A stretch of 64,000 nt of DNA from a virus. Made by a program: the position numbers and the translations under genes. A model generated the notes under the pieces. It had not been told where the DNA came from. It did not search any database and was given only the letters and a program-made list of their open reading frames with translations. The DNA lies in IMG/VR virus record IMGVR_UViG_3300037193_002967, positions 1-64,000 of that record; one strand, 5' to 3'. Positions 16,740 to 25,384 of this stretch are shown piece after piece. Within the stretch, counting starts at the first letter, position 1, and every line of letters starts with the position of its first letter.

Positions 16740-17831
16740 TTATAATTTGCTTTTAGTAGTCCAAATTAAGCCGCTAAAGTTAAAATTGTTGTCTTCATTT
16801 TTTATCTTCTCAAGAGCATCTGACATTTGTTGTATACCAAATCCAGTTAGCCATTTAGTAACACGCAATTTAGTTCGGCATTTTGCTGAATTAGCAAGGT
16901 AAGCCATAACTATTATGTTAGCAGCTTCAAATGTTTCTGGCATATTCAAAACAAATACCTCATTCAACTCTTTGCTATCAGTGGTCACCAAGACAGAAGT
17001 GGCCATTGACTGAATATTAGCTGCAACTACATCTTCGGTTTTGGCTTGCTCAATTGCAGAATGATTCTGCGCAGTTTCCTGGGTATTGAGATAGAGAGCC
17101 TGATCCTTATTGTCCCAAGCCTGGGTGTAATCAGCATATTTTACATTCAGATCATGTACGAAACCGGAAACATAATATTGAGCCGGTTGAGGTTGAAATG
17201 CTTTATCAATTTCTGCATTTACTTCCTCCTGAGTGGCGTTTATTGCCCCAAAAGAAGGCTTTTGCATGGTACGGTTGCCAATAGTAATGCGGGCACGGAT
17301 TTTGGCTAAATAAGGCTCCAATTGCTCTGGGGGGACCTTTTCTAAGGCGTAAATGTAACTCTTGCTGATAAGATCAGCATGCTCTTTTAAATAAGCAGCA
17401 TTTTGATTTGCGATGTAAAGCCGAACGTTTTCAGCTATTTTTTTCAATTCATCTAATTTGATCTGGGCAGCATCATCTTCGTCTTTCTTTTTCTTTTTAA
17501 GCTTAATTAACCCGTCTATATATTCGGCAATTTTATCATTTACAGACTTTTCGGGCTGCATTAGTCGTGCCTTAACATCATCCAGCTTGTTCGTAGTTTC
17601 AAGCCTTTTTTTATAGAGGGCATCTTTGTCTCGTTTCGCCTGAGCTAATATTTCTTCTGCCTGTGGAATCCTTGCGGTTTCGGTGGGTAACAAAAGGCGA
17701 TTAATTATGCCCTGACCTTGAACTTGCAAAGACAAATGAAGGTTATGAATCTCTACACCTAAATTTCCCCAAGCGATTCGTTTCTTATTTATTACTTCAA
17801 TTTGGTCTGTAATTGGTTGTATATCGGACAT
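16740..17831 (-). CDS. Coiled-coil protein of the recombination operon
   Basis: A 363-residue protein with long helices: residues 1-150 are coiled coil with a Lys-run near 111-116 (KLKKKKKDEDD), and a mixed domain follows. Gene order (RecT, paralogue C, this gene, paralogues B and A, nuclease) is similar to phage cassettes that hold a DUF1351-type protein beside RecT, but I cannot confirm membership of that family. It may organise or load the nuclease and RecT. Confidence is limited to a real coding gene with an unknown role. Confidence 0.6.
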   Translation of the reverse strand: MSDIQPITDQIEVINKKRIAWGNLGVEIHNLHLSLQVQGQGIINRLLLPTETARIPQAEEILAQAKRDKDALYKKRLETTNKLDDVKARLMQPEKSVNDKIAEYIDGLIKLKKKKKDEDDAAQIKLDELKKIAENVRLYIANQNAAYLKEHADLISKSYIYALEKVPPEQLEPYLAKIRARITIGNRTMQKPSFGAINATQEEVNAEIDKAFQPQPAQYYVSGFVHDLNVKYADYTQAWDNKDQALYLNTQETAQNHSAIEQAKTEDVVAANIQSMATSVLVTTDSKELNEVFVLNMPETFEAANIIVMAYLANSAKCRTKLRVTKWLTGFGIQQMSDALEKIKNEDNNFNFSGLIWTTKSKL

Positions 17832-17843
17832 AGAAAGTTTTAA

Positions 17844-18107
17844 TTAAAATGGATTAACTGCGCGGCCTGTACGATAAAGCCATTGTATGTGGTTTGAAAA
17901 AGCATAAATAAATTCGTTATCGTTATTGGTAAACGATTGAATTTTTTCCAATAAATCTGCCATATGAACCAAGCGAATGCCAGAGGGTGGGCTGAAGTCG
18001 CGCACCATACTGTCTAAATTATTGGCAATCTCGGCTTGTCTCTCACTCGAAATACCAAATGCATCTCCAAGATTGCCAGCTGTTCGGTCATTGAAAATTA
18101 AATTCAT
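17844..18107 (-). CDS. Small paralogous protein C of the recombination operon
   Basis: An 87-residue protein with NLGDAFGISSERQAEIANN, matching proteins A and B over about 20 residues. It overlaps the RecT stop by 4 bp. Function unknown. Confidence 0.6.
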   Translation of the reverse strand: MNLIFNDRTAGNLGDAFGISSERQAEIANNLDSMVRDFSPPSGIRLVHMADLLEKIQSFTNNDNEFIYAFSNHIQWLYRTGRAVNPF

Positions 18108-18931
18108 AATTCATCTGACGTTGGAGAATTTGAAGAAGTGCTTGGGGATACAGTGCTATTTATTTCTACATGCGAAATAAAATCTTCATCGGGTACGAAC
18201 TGCGCTTCCTCGTCGAAGGTAGGATCAACAACTTGAGTTTTGGGTACATCATAAACACGGGCCGCAGTTTCATTAGGGTTACGCCCAAGCTTCTTTAAGC
18301 TATGGCGTATACATTTTGCCCGTGCAAATTCCGGATCAATACCACCATTAAAACTGGTATAATTTGCGTTGGCAAAATTAAGCGACGTATTATCTACGTT
18401 CTGCTGATTGCGGGAATTGTCTTTATGGGAAGCTTTGCGCCATCTCATAAAATCGCCTTCGTCAAAAGAATAATCTTCCCACCGGGGACTTCCATATGAG
18501 GGCAAAAGTAACCGCATGCTCACCTTTATTACTTTCCCACTCGAATCTTTTTCAACCTGCGGATTAGTATAGTCTAAAATCCGTCCTTCCTGCCTCATAA
18601 TACTAATTAGTCCATTACAGGTGGGAGTGATTTCTAAAACCGACTTCCAATTTGGAGCTTGCTTGGTGCCGGTATTAACTGACCTGGTTTTCACATATAC
18701 TAGACCGGCATATGGATCAAGACTAAGATTTGATTTTATCACACTTCGCATCGCTAAAACGATGCTTTGAGGTTCGCACTTTAAAATATCTGGTTTCGAA
18801 AAAGCTAACGCTTCAAGGTACATTATTTCCTGAGAAACTATAGCAGACAGATCAGCACCAGGGCGAGCATTTATTTTCAATAAATGCTCAAGAGTTGATT
18901 GTTCTTTGCGGACTATTTCAAGTTGTTGCAT
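18104..18931 (-). CDS. recT: RecT-type single-strand annealing protein
   Basis: A 275-residue protein of the RecT family. The body contains EALAFSKPDILKCEPQS and SVIKSNLSLDPYAGLVYV, a pattern seen in RecT proteins, plus the later ISIMRQEGRILDY and CIRHSLKKLGRNP. It anneals complementary single strands and would act with the nuclease encoded in the same operon. The C-terminus is Ser/Thr-rich and likely disordered. It lies just downstream of an 80-residue DNA-binding protein. Confidence 0.9.
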   Translation of the reverse strand: MQQLEIVRKEQSTLEHLLKINARPGADLSAIVSQEIMYLEALAFSKPDILKCEPQSIVLAMRSVIKSNLSLDPYAGLVYVKTRSVNTGTKQAPNWKSVLEITPTCNGLISIMRQEGRILDYTNPQVEKDSSGKVIKVSMRLLLPSYGSPRWEDYSFDEGDFMRWRKASHKDNSRNQQNVDNTSLNFANANYTSFNGGIDPEFARAKCIRHSLKKLGRNPNETAARVYDVPKTQVVDPTFDEEAQFVPDEDFISHVEINSTVSPSTSSNSPTSDEL

Positions 18932-18944
18932 TGGATTTGTTTAA

Positions 18945-19187
18945 TTATTTTACAGCCGCTAATTTAGAAGGTTTACGAACATCAACCAAATTTTTTTTGA
19001 TTTCATTCAAATTAACCAATAAAATATAATTATTGCCAATTAAATCAAAAGCATAAACACCTGGCAAAGTTCCATTTCTATAATAGCGCTGAAATACTGC
19101 CTGTTTTGTGCATCCCATTCGTTTGGCATACTCCCTCACAGTCATCGATTGAAGATCGTTAACTTTTGACTTTATTTTCTTCGTCAT
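18945..19187 (-). CDS. Helix-turn-helix DNA-binding protein
   Basis: An 80-residue basic protein. Residues 15-48 (TVREYAKRMGCTKQAVFQRY) form an HTH like excisionase or MerR-type domains. It is the first gene of the minus-strand early transcript, divergent from the plus-strand early genes across a 53-bp control region, so it is a good candidate for a regulator of both. Confidence 0.75.
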   Translation of the reverse strand: MTKKIKSKVNDLQSMTVREYAKRMGCTKQAVFQRYYRNGTLPGVYAFDLIGNNYILLVNLNEIKKNLVDVRKPSKLAAVK

Positions 19188-19240
19188 TAAAAATATTTTT
19201 GGTAAATTTAGTTGATGGTTGTAAACTTGCCAAATAATTT
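19188..19240. promoter_or_regulatory. Divergent early promoters
   Basis: In the 53-bp space between the HTH gene (-) and the plus-strand operon, the minus strand shows TTTG (19234-19231), 20 bp, TAAATTTA (19210-19203). The plus strand shows TATTTTTG at 19194-19201, an exact TAnnTTTG box, with a less well-spaced TTTTG at 19164-19168 inside the HTH gene. The two promoters overlap, so they probably compete. Confidence 0.65.
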
Positions 19241-19561
19241 ATGCGCGTCACCCAAAAATATCTTCTTAATTGGCTTAAAGCTAAGTTCGAACAACTAGAA
19301 ATCGAATATGTGCCATATGATATCCAAAAGACAAGATTTCATCCAAGTCAATACGAAGCAGGGGCGGCTAATTTCTTAATTAGGGCCAGACATAAAACGT
19401 GTAAATCCGATTACTTTGCTGATGCGATAATCTTAGTCCCATTTCCCTTGTGGGATTACCAAGGGGCATTAAATAACGGTTATGAATTATTTTGGGAGCC
19501 AAGGACAGAAAGATGTGGTTACTTTATTAATGATTCAAATTTAATTTATAGAAAAAAATGA
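19241..19561 (+). CDS. Hypothetical protein
   Basis: A 106-residue soluble protein with aromatic clusters. It is the first gene of the plus-strand early operon and overlaps the next gene by 4 bp. Not recognised. Confidence 0.6.
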   Translation: MRVTQKYLLNWLKAKFEQLEIEYVPYDIQKTRFHPSQYEAGAANFLIRARHKTCKSDYFADAIILVPFPLWDYQGALNNGYELFWEPRTERCGYFINDSNLIYRKK

Positions 19562-19821
19562 CAACGATAATTCTTCTTTTAATTTTAAGTCTCATACAAC
19601 TATATAGCCTATATATAAATAGGCGCATTGAGAAAGTTTTCAGTTTTAGAAGCTATATTCTTAAATTGGTTAAAGATGCGTCAATTAAAAGCGGGAGAAA
19701 CCGGTTTGTAGATTTATACGTAAAACTGCCCCACCCTAAAGAGATGATCTACTCGTTTAAACCTTTGAAACTAGAATCTTTTTATACCGAAAAAGAAATA
19801 AATGAATTATTGGGATTATGA
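19558..19821 (+). CDS. Small protein with N-terminal membrane segment
   Basis: An 87-residue protein. Residues 3-20 are a hydrophobic helix, followed by a basic and then mixed soluble part. It overlaps both neighbours by 4 bp. Its role is not known. Confidence 0.6.
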   Translation: MTTIILLLILSLIQLYSLYINRRIEKVFSFRSYILKLVKDASIKSGRNRFVDLYVKLPHPKEMIYSFKPLKLESFYTEKEINELLGL

Positions 19822-20300
19822 TCTCACAGGTAGACCCATATTTCAAGTTAGAAAAATTACGAGTTTATATAAATAATTGGATAGATAAATATCCAAAATG
19901 GTGTAACTCTTATAATTTCGAACAGTTTTTTTATAGAAAATATCCGGAATCCATACCTGGGACACCAGAATTTTATAAGGTAATAGCGACCCATTGTTAT
20001 TACTGTAACAGATCATTTGAGCGCGATACAAAAAATTTTTGTGCAACGATCGACCACTTTGAGCCAAAATCACTGGGACAAACAACAAAATATGTAATTG
20101 CCTGTATTGATTGCAATACGCGAAAAGGCAACATGTCACCAGAAATATTATTATCAAGGTTCGGTTATGCGCATTTGAGAGGTTTGCCTTTGTGGGGATA
20201 TCAGGGTAAAAAATTGAAATTCATTTATACCCAAATACAAAAGATAAACAACGATCGATTATATAACATGGGGCCATCGGTTTATTATATTAAGCGTTGA
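19818..20300 (+). CDS. HNH endonuclease
   Basis: A 160-residue protein. The zinc-binding HNH core is visible: CYYC (C60, C63), TIDHFEPKS (D79, H80), CIDC (C96, C99) and CNTRKGNMSP (N100, N105). Such phage proteins cut DNA, in packaging or as homing or mobile nucleases. Here it is in an early gene operon before a helicase, so a processing role in DNA metabolism is as likely as a selfish one. Confidence 0.8.
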   Translation: MISQVDPYFKLEKLRVYINNWIDKYPKWCNSYNFEQFFYRKYPESIPGTPEFYKVIATHCYYCNRSFERDTKNFCATIDHFEPKSLGQTTKYVIACIDCNTRKGNMSPEILLSRFGYAHLRGLPLWGYQGKKLKFIYTQIQKINNDRLYNMGPSVYYIKR

Positions 20301-20305
20301 ACAAT

Positions 20306-21484
20306 ATGGAGGACAAATATACAAAGACACAACAGGAATTCTTAAATAAGGTAATTGAAGGAAAAAATATTTTCTTGACTGGGAATGCTGGGGCGGGTAA
20401 ATCATTCATACTAAAAGAAGCAAGAGATATTTTAACTGGTCTAAGACGTCCTGTAATCGTAGTGGCTCCTACGGGAATCGCTGCGACTAATGTCGATGGC
20501 GCAACTATTCATAGTATATTTCGAATAAATCCATACGGAATTCAAGATGAAACCACCGCAAATTGGGTGAGCCCAGCACGGCGCGAAGTTCTTCGCAAAG
20601 CAAGCGTAATAATATTTGATGAAGTGAGCATGTTGCGGCCGGATGTGCTAGATGCTACTCATTGGACATTAAAGAAAAATGGACTGGGTGGCCTTTGTAG
20701 ATACCAGATTATATTAGTCGGGGATATGATGCAACTCCCGCCTATTTTAAATGATAATGAACGTAGCATTTTGTATCGAAGCTATGATGGCGATACTTTT
20801 GAGTATGCTCATATTTACCCCGCGCTGAATATAGAACGCGTGGAATTGCTAGAAATAAAACGCCAAACTGATCCGGAATTCATTGCTGCTTTGAATGTAA
20901 TCAGAAATGGAGGTAAGCATAAGTACTTCAGGCAATTTATTCATACGGAGCCAGCAGGGATTATTTTAGCGCCACATATATCTACTGTTCAAAAATATAA
21001 TGAAGCGGGTCTAAATGATCAAAAAGGGGAACTTTTTACATTTAAAGCTACTATTGAAGGAAATGCAGAAGAAAAAGATTTTCATTTGGAGCCCGAGATA
21101 CGTGTTAAAAATGGATGCAAAATTATGTACCTGGCAAACAGCGAGGATAACCCGTTGCGAAATGGTACATTAGGAATTTTTGTAAGCCACGCAGGGTGCC
21201 ATTACATTCGTGTAGGCAATACGGATTTTGCCCTTGAGCCTGTAACTATTTCAAAAAAAGACTACGTATATGATAAGGAAAAAGATGATATCATTTTGAA
21301 AGACATAGGTAGCATTACTCAATATCCAATTAAGCTCGCATATGCTTTAACGATACATAAAAGCCAGGGATTAACATTTGATGAAGCGACAATTGACCTA
21401 CGAAGGCCAACTTTTGCAAAAGGCCAAATGTATGTTGCACTTAGTCGATTAAGCAAGCCCGAAGGATTAAGAATAATTATTTAA
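20306..21484 (+). CDS. Pif1-like SF1 DNA helicase
   Basis: A 392-residue protein. Walker A GNAGAGKS (residues 26-33), PTGIAATNVDGATIHS (motif Ia, about 55-70), Walker B FDEVSML (104-110), and the C-terminal IHKSQGLTFD and YVALSRL motifs are all in order, as in Pif1/Dda/RecD family helicases. The ATG at 20306 is chosen since an earlier in-frame TTG overlaps the HNH gene's end. It would unwind DNA at phage forks or during recombination. Its gene is followed with a 1-base overlap by a small basic protein. Confidence 0.9.
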   Translation: MEDKYTKTQQEFLNKVIEGKNIFLTGNAGAGKSFILKEARDILTGLRRPVIVVAPTGIAATNVDGATIHSIFRINPYGIQDETTANWVSPARREVLRKASVIIFDEVSMLRPDVLDATHWTLKKNGLGGLCRYQIILVGDMMQLPPILNDNERSILYRSYDGDTFEYAHIYPALNIERVELLEIKRQTDPEFIAALNVIRNGGKHKYFRQFIHTEPAGIILAPHISTVQKYNEAGLNDQKGELFTFKATIEGNAEEKDFHLEPEIRVKNGCKIMYLANSEDNPLRNGTLGIFVSHAGCHYIRVGNTDFALEPVTISKKDYVYDKEKDDIILKDIGSITQYPIKLAYALTIHKSQGLTFDEATIDLRRPTFAKGQMYVALSRLSKPEGLRIII

Positions 21485-21750
21485 TGGGCTGTAAAGGAAC
21501 CATACAGTTGATAAGAAGAGATGATGATTCTATTGTTAGAAGACAGGTTTATCATTCCTTTACCAAAAAGGAAGCTATTATTGAAACATGGAAAAAATTG
21601 TATGGTAAAAAATTTTATGAAATATTGAAGATAGTAGAAGTGCCTGAGCAGCGGCTTCGCAAGCAAAAGTCGGAAAAGAAAAATAAAGTTGCCAACTATG
21701 GCAAGCTTCATCGCAATCATAACACTTCAGGATTTAAAAAGAAATATTAA
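21484..21750 (+). CDS. Small basic protein
   Basis: An 88-residue, very basic protein (many Lys and Arg in the C-terminal 40 residues). Its first base overlaps the helicase stop codon, so it is translationally coupled. It could bind nucleic acid by charge; no family is recognised. Confidence 0.6.
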   Translation: MGCKGTIQLIRRDDDSIVRRQVYHSFTKKEAIIETWKKLYGKKFYEILKIVEVPEQRLRKQKSEKKNKVANYGKLHRNHNTSGFKKKY

Positions 21751-21772
21751 TTAAGTAATAAAAAGCAATCAC

Positions 21773-22252
21773 ATGTTTAACACTAAAGCGCAACAACAAC
21801 GAAAAATTCAACAAACCCACCACGAAATTGATACGAACCCCATGACACCTGAAGAATTAATGAAGCCACGGTATAAGGTAATCGCTGATTATCCACTAAG
21901 TAGATTTATAATAGGGTCTATTGTAGAAGGACAAAAAGGCAGATTTGATGAATGGTTTTTTGAAATAAATGGTAAAGAACTTCCATTCGACATAACACAA
22001 TACCCGCATCTCTTCAAAAAGCTGGAATGGTGGGAAGAAAGAAAGCTGGAAGAAATGCCGCAGTATGTGAAGGAATTCAATTCATTATATAAGATTGGGG
22101 AAGTCATAAAAGTTGCCGAATGGAACATGGGAGATGAAGAGCCCAATATACCTTGTTTTAGAGATGAGACGGATAATTCTTTTACATGGGTTCGTGGCTT
22201 TCATCCTGCCACCGAGGAAGAATATAATGCATACATAACTCAAATAACATGA
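21773..22252 (+). CDS. Hypothetical protein
   Basis: A 159-residue protein, Gln-rich at the N-terminus, with acidic and aromatic-rich middle. It overlaps the lyase gene by 4 bp. No motif is visible. Confidence 0.55.
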   Translation: MFNTKAQQQRKIQQTHHEIDTNPMTPEELMKPRYKVIADYPLSRFIIGSIVEGQKGRFDEWFFEINGKELPFDITQYPHLFKKLEWWEERKLEEMPQYVKEFNSLYKIGEVIKVAEWNMGDEEPNIPCFRDETDNSFTWVRGFHPATEEEYNAYITQIT

Positions 22253-23457
22253 AAAAACAATTGTTACTATTCATTCTTTTCTTAGTGGCCTTTATAGCGA
22301 ATGCGCAGACTTTTCCGATAAAGATCGACGCTATTCGATATGATGCGATGTTAGGAGTTGCTGTAGAAGAAAGTCTTGAGGGCGGAATGCATGTAACAAA
22401 TGTTAACGCCGGTGATTACATTGATTTCAAGATCAACATCCAAACCGACGCAGTGTATTTCTTCAAGGTGCGAACCGCTGGCCATGGTGGCATGCACGGT
22501 GGGATATTACAAATCCGTGATTCCGCCAATAGAATTTTGGGTACGATTAAAACGCCACCCACCCAAAATAAGCAAGCGTTTGCTATAGGAGCAGGCCGGA
22601 TTCGAATGCTTCCTGGATATAGAACCTACCGAATATACGCGATAACTGAAATCTTAAATTTCAAATCGATTGAAATTGATACGTCCAACTACCGGCACTA
22701 CATGACCTTCACGCCGCTGGTGGCCGGCAACAGCACCTGGGAGAATACCCATGATGTTAATGGTTGGATCAAAGAGATCAATAACGCCCGCCCTGCTGCC
22801 GCTACGATCGTCGAGAACCCCTTTGGGAAACCCGGCTGGGCGATGAAGTTCGAGCAGCGGAAGACTGATACCCCTGCGGCTGTGAGGGCTGAAATGAGGT
22901 TAACGAGTCTTTCTAATGAGCCGAGGGAGGGGTGGTGGAGTTGGAGTGAATACTTGCCATCTGAAGATTGGGCGGCGTCCGACCCGCATCAGGACGTTTC
23001 GGGGCAATGGCATGAGCGGCCAGATTTTCATTTAGGTGAAACATGGCGAAGCCCGCCAATTATGAAAAAAATTCAGAATGGAAAATATTGGGTGAATATT
23101 ATTTGGGCATCCGCTGCCGTCAACAGCAATCCATTCAGCTATGATGGACAGGCAACTATTGATTGTGGCCCTGTGTTGACTGATCAATGGGTTGATTGGG
23201 TATTTCACATTAAGTACGCTTACGACAATACCGGTATTCTGGAAGTCTGGAAGAATGGAGTTAAAGTGGTAGAAAGGATCAACATGCCGAACAGTTTCAA
23301 CGATGTTGATGTGCCGTATTTTAAGATCGGTGTATATAAAGGCGCATGGTGCTGCGCGGAATATCACGCCACATCCCCGGGCACGAAAAGAACTATATAT
23401 ATCCGCAACGTGAAAATAGGCAAACCGAATAGTTTTTATAATGAAATGAAACAGTAA
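22249..23457 (+). CDS. Secreted polysaccharide lyase-like protein
   Basis: A 402-residue protein. A Sec signal peptide (residues 1-19, MKKQLLLFILF...ANAQ) is followed by a carbohydrate-binding-like domain (about 20-140) and a beta-sandwich domain (about 150-400) with WWSWSEYLPSEDW, SGQWHERPDF, VDWVFHIKY and the closing FKIGVYKGAW. This pattern fits the heparin lyase I-like Polysacc_lyase family (PF14099). It should act outside the cell on glycans. GC content in 22.7-23.45 kb looks higher than in the rest, and it is isolated among early genes, so it may be a recently acquired cargo gene. Confidence 0.75.
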   Translation: MKKQLLLFILFLVAFIANAQTFPIKIDAIRYDAMLGVAVEESLEGGMHVTNVNAGDYIDFKINIQTDAVYFFKVRTAGHGGMHGGILQIRDSANRILGTIKTPPTQNKQAFAIGAGRIRMLPGYRTYRIYAITEILNFKSIEIDTSNYRHYMTFTPLVAGNSTWENTHDVNGWIKEINNARPAAATIVENPFGKPGWAMKFEQRKTDTPAAVRAEMRLTSLSNEPREGWWSWSEYLPSEDWAASDPHQDVSGQWHERPDFHLGETWRSPPIMKKIQNGKYWVNIIWASAAVNSNPFSYDGQATIDCGPVLTDQWVDWVFHIKYAYDNTGILEVWKNGVKVVERINMPNSFNDVDVPYFKIGVYKGAWCCAEYHATSPGTKRTIYIRNVKIGKPNSFYNEMKQ

Positions 23458-23464
23458 ACCAACA

Positions 23465-23737
23465 ATGACACTACCGAAGGAAACAATTGAAAGGATCAAT
23501 AAGGATGCAAATAAAATGTGGACTACTGATACGCCCCATATTGGATACCAATTTGGCCCCAAACAAAGAGCGTACATTTTTGGCCGCTGCCAGGAAGCTG
23601 AACGCGCCAGGGTATTGGTAGAGGCGTTGGAGAAGATCGGTACTTTCTTCCCGAACGTCGATAATGCCAAAGACATGAAACGTATTGCAATCGAAGCCCT
23701 TTCATCATACAATAAAACGCAGGAAGATGGGATATGA
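23465..23737 (+). CDS. Small hypothetical protein
   Basis: A 90-residue helical protein with a central ...FGRCQEAERARVLVEALEKIG... and a C-terminal ...AKDMKRIAIEALSS. The C-terminal pattern also appears in a 218-residue protein encoded at 25663 (TGANRMRDIAAEALAS), which suggests a shared helical module. Function unknown. Confidence 0.55.
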   Translation: MTLPKETIERINKDANKMWTTDTPHIGYQFGPKQRAYIFGRCQEAERARVLVEALEKIGTFFPNVDNAKDMKRIAIEALSSYNKTQEDGI

Positions 23738-24140
23738 TTTAATACCAAAAAACAAAAAGCTAGACTCGTTTTCTGTAGGATGGCTTACATGGCCAATGTT
23801 TCTTCAAGAAACAGGTATGGGGTATATATTAGGCTATGGAACAGGGATGAAGCCCGGCAGCTATGTTTATCAGGGTGGTAACAATGGATCACCATCATCA
23901 AATGATGGATATAAGGTTTCATCAAAAGAAGCGAAGATGATGGCGGCCGTTGCTCGTGGATATGTGTCAGTACAAAGGTATGTCAATAAAGAATGGGAAG
24001 CTATACCAGCCGAACAGTTACCTAGCTACGAAAATGCACAAGCAGGGATATATCGGGCCAAGATTCACGAAGATCATTTAGTGAAACTTGAAAAATTTGC
24101 TGACTTCGCAGAAGAATCGGGTGGCTTTTCAATTAATTAA
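23727..24140 (+). CDS. Hypothetical protein
   Basis: A 137-residue protein. The ATG at 23727 follows a good AGGAAG ribosome site and overlaps the previous gene by 11 bp. It is a soluble protein with a Gly-rich segment. No family is recognised. Confidence 0.55.
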   Translation: MGYDLIPKNKKLDSFSVGWLTWPMFLQETGMGYILGYGTGMKPGSYVYQGGNNGSPSSNDGYKVSSKEAKMMAAVARGYVSVQRYVNKEWEAIPAEQLPSYENAQAGIYRAKIHEDHLVKLEKFADFAEESGGFSIN

Positions 24141-24152
24141 ACACCATCAACA

Positions 24153-24500
24153 ATGCAAAAGGAAACAATATTTGAAATGAATGAAGTGATTGCCCGGTTT
24201 ATGGCGCTTGAAGAACGACATGACGAGTGGCGAGCACCGCATCCAACCCTTGTATTTCTTTATGATAATGCGTGGACGCCAGTACCTCGACTAAAATACC
24301 ATTCATCATGGGATTGGATCATACCAGTTTGGATCAAGTTCAGAAAATTAGAGTTAGATAATAAATATTTTTCCGAATGGTGTAATAGTTTAAGCTGGTA
24401 TTTATATAGTTCGGACGAACCTTCTCGCTTTGCAGAAAGACTATATTATGCTATTCAATGGTATAATAAATACAGTAACTCGTACTCAAATTTGTGTTGA
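24153..24500 (+). CDS. Hypothetical protein
   Basis: A 115-residue protein rich in Trp, Tyr and Arg. Its stop codon lies in the first pentamer of the first GYNNN array (24496-24500). Function unknown. Confidence 0.55.
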   Translation: MQKETIFEMNEVIARFMALEERHDEWRAPHPTLVFLYDNAWTPVPRLKYHSSWDWIIPVWIKFRKLELDNKYFSEWCNSLSWYLYSSDEPSRFAERLYYAIQWYNKYSNSYSNLC

Positions 24501-24580
24501 GTAAAGTGGAGTATAGTACTGCTATGTAATGTCGGGTGCCGTTCAGTGATGCGCCGTTATGTCTAGTATTGTAAAGTTTT
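24496..24580 (+). repeat. GYNNN pentanucleotide array 1 (17 units)
   Basis: Seventeen consecutive in-phase 5-mers, each starting G then C or T, the other three positions free; no unit departs from the pattern. The first (GTTGA) covers the stop of the upstream gene. It is followed by TAAAACAATAAAG and then the ATG of the 188-residue protein gene at 24597. There is no GATTTT tail here. Visible directly in the sequence. Confidence 0.9.
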
Positions 24581-24596
24581 TAAAACAATAAAGTAT

Positions 24597-25163
24597 ATGA
24601 TCTACACAGTAAAAATCGAAGGCGTTACGCCTTATATGCAACATCGCATGGACGATGTTAAATTAGCCGACTGGGAAAAGAACCGCAAACAGATCATCGA
24701 ACGTCCGGATGTGGCCCTCGAAGATGCAAAGCGGGCGGAATATCATTGTTACAGAAATAAAGATGGGCATTGCTATATCCCATCAGAACAGCTTAGAATA
24801 GCTATGATCAATGGAGGCACTTACTTAAAAAGTAAAGTTGGTACTAAAACCAAAAGTATGAAAGGCATTATTGCCGCTGTTCTTCAAATCACCCCTGAGC
24901 AAATATTGCTGCCAGATTATGATGAAATTGATAAAAGGTCAGCCGTAAATAAAAATGTTAAAGCCAGGGTAATGGTGATCCGCCCAAAATGGTCCCAGTG
25001 GGAAACCCAGTTTGATATGATCTTGGATAATGGGACTCTTACAAAAGAAATGCTTACAGAACTTGTAAATGTTACTGGTAATTATGTAGGCATCGGAAGT
25101 TATCGGCCTACTAACAATGGGTATTTTGGTAGATTCAAATTAAATGATATTTGCATAAAGTAG
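24597..25163 (+). CDS. Conserved phage protein between pentamer arrays
   Basis: A 188-residue protein. It starts IYTVKIEGVTPYMQHRMDD, has YIPSEQLRIAMINGG in the middle, and ends NYVGIGSYRPTNNGYFGRF near the C-terminus. I recognise this pattern from a widespread phage and prophage family of unknown function whose members end with a GIGxxRPxxxGxFGRF-like motif. The glycine-rich end is reminiscent of RAMP/Cas7-like loops, but this is weak resemblance. It lies exactly between GYNNN arrays 1 and 2, with array 2 starting 4 bp before its stop codon ends, which makes it the best candidate to bind them or their transcripts. Confidence 0.65.
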   Translation: MIYTVKIEGVTPYMQHRMDDVKLADWEKNRKQIIERPDVALEDAKRAEYHCYRNKDGHCYIPSEQLRIAMINGGTYLKSKVGTKTKSMKGIIAAVLQITPEQILLPDYDEIDKRSAVNKNVKARVMVIRPKWSQWETQFDMILDNGTLTKEMLTELVNVTGNYVGIGSYRPTNNGYFGRFKLNDICIK

Positions 25164-25244
25164 AGTGATGCGATGTTTTGCGGAGTAACGCAATGTTATG
25201 CTAAGTCACGTCAAGCGCAATGAAGTAACGTCCTGTACCGTATA
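25160..25244 (+). repeat. GYNNN pentanucleotide array 2 (17 units)
   Basis: Seventeen in-phase 5-mers; only ATGAA (25220-25224) lacks the GY start. The array starts inside the stop codon region of the 188-residue gene and ends with GTATA, then GATTTTTTT and AAATAATAAA. It has the same 85-nt length as array 1. Confidence 0.9.
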
Positions 25245-25263
25245 GATTTTTTTAAATAATAAA

Positions 25264-25344
25264 GTAGCGTCGCGTTACGTTGGGCTAAGTTAGGTGGCTG
25301 TGATGTAGGGCAAGGTGTTGTGGGGCGAAGCGCAGTTTAGTATA
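25264..25344 (+). repeat. GYNNN pentanucleotide array 3 (16 units)
   Basis: Sixteen 5-mers that all start GY, with one extra T (25299) that shifts the phase once in the middle. It ends GTTTA, GTATA, then GATTTTTT and AAA. Confidence 0.9.
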
Positions 25345-25384
25345 GATTTTTTAAATTTACTTAATTAAGATATTTTATTTTGTT

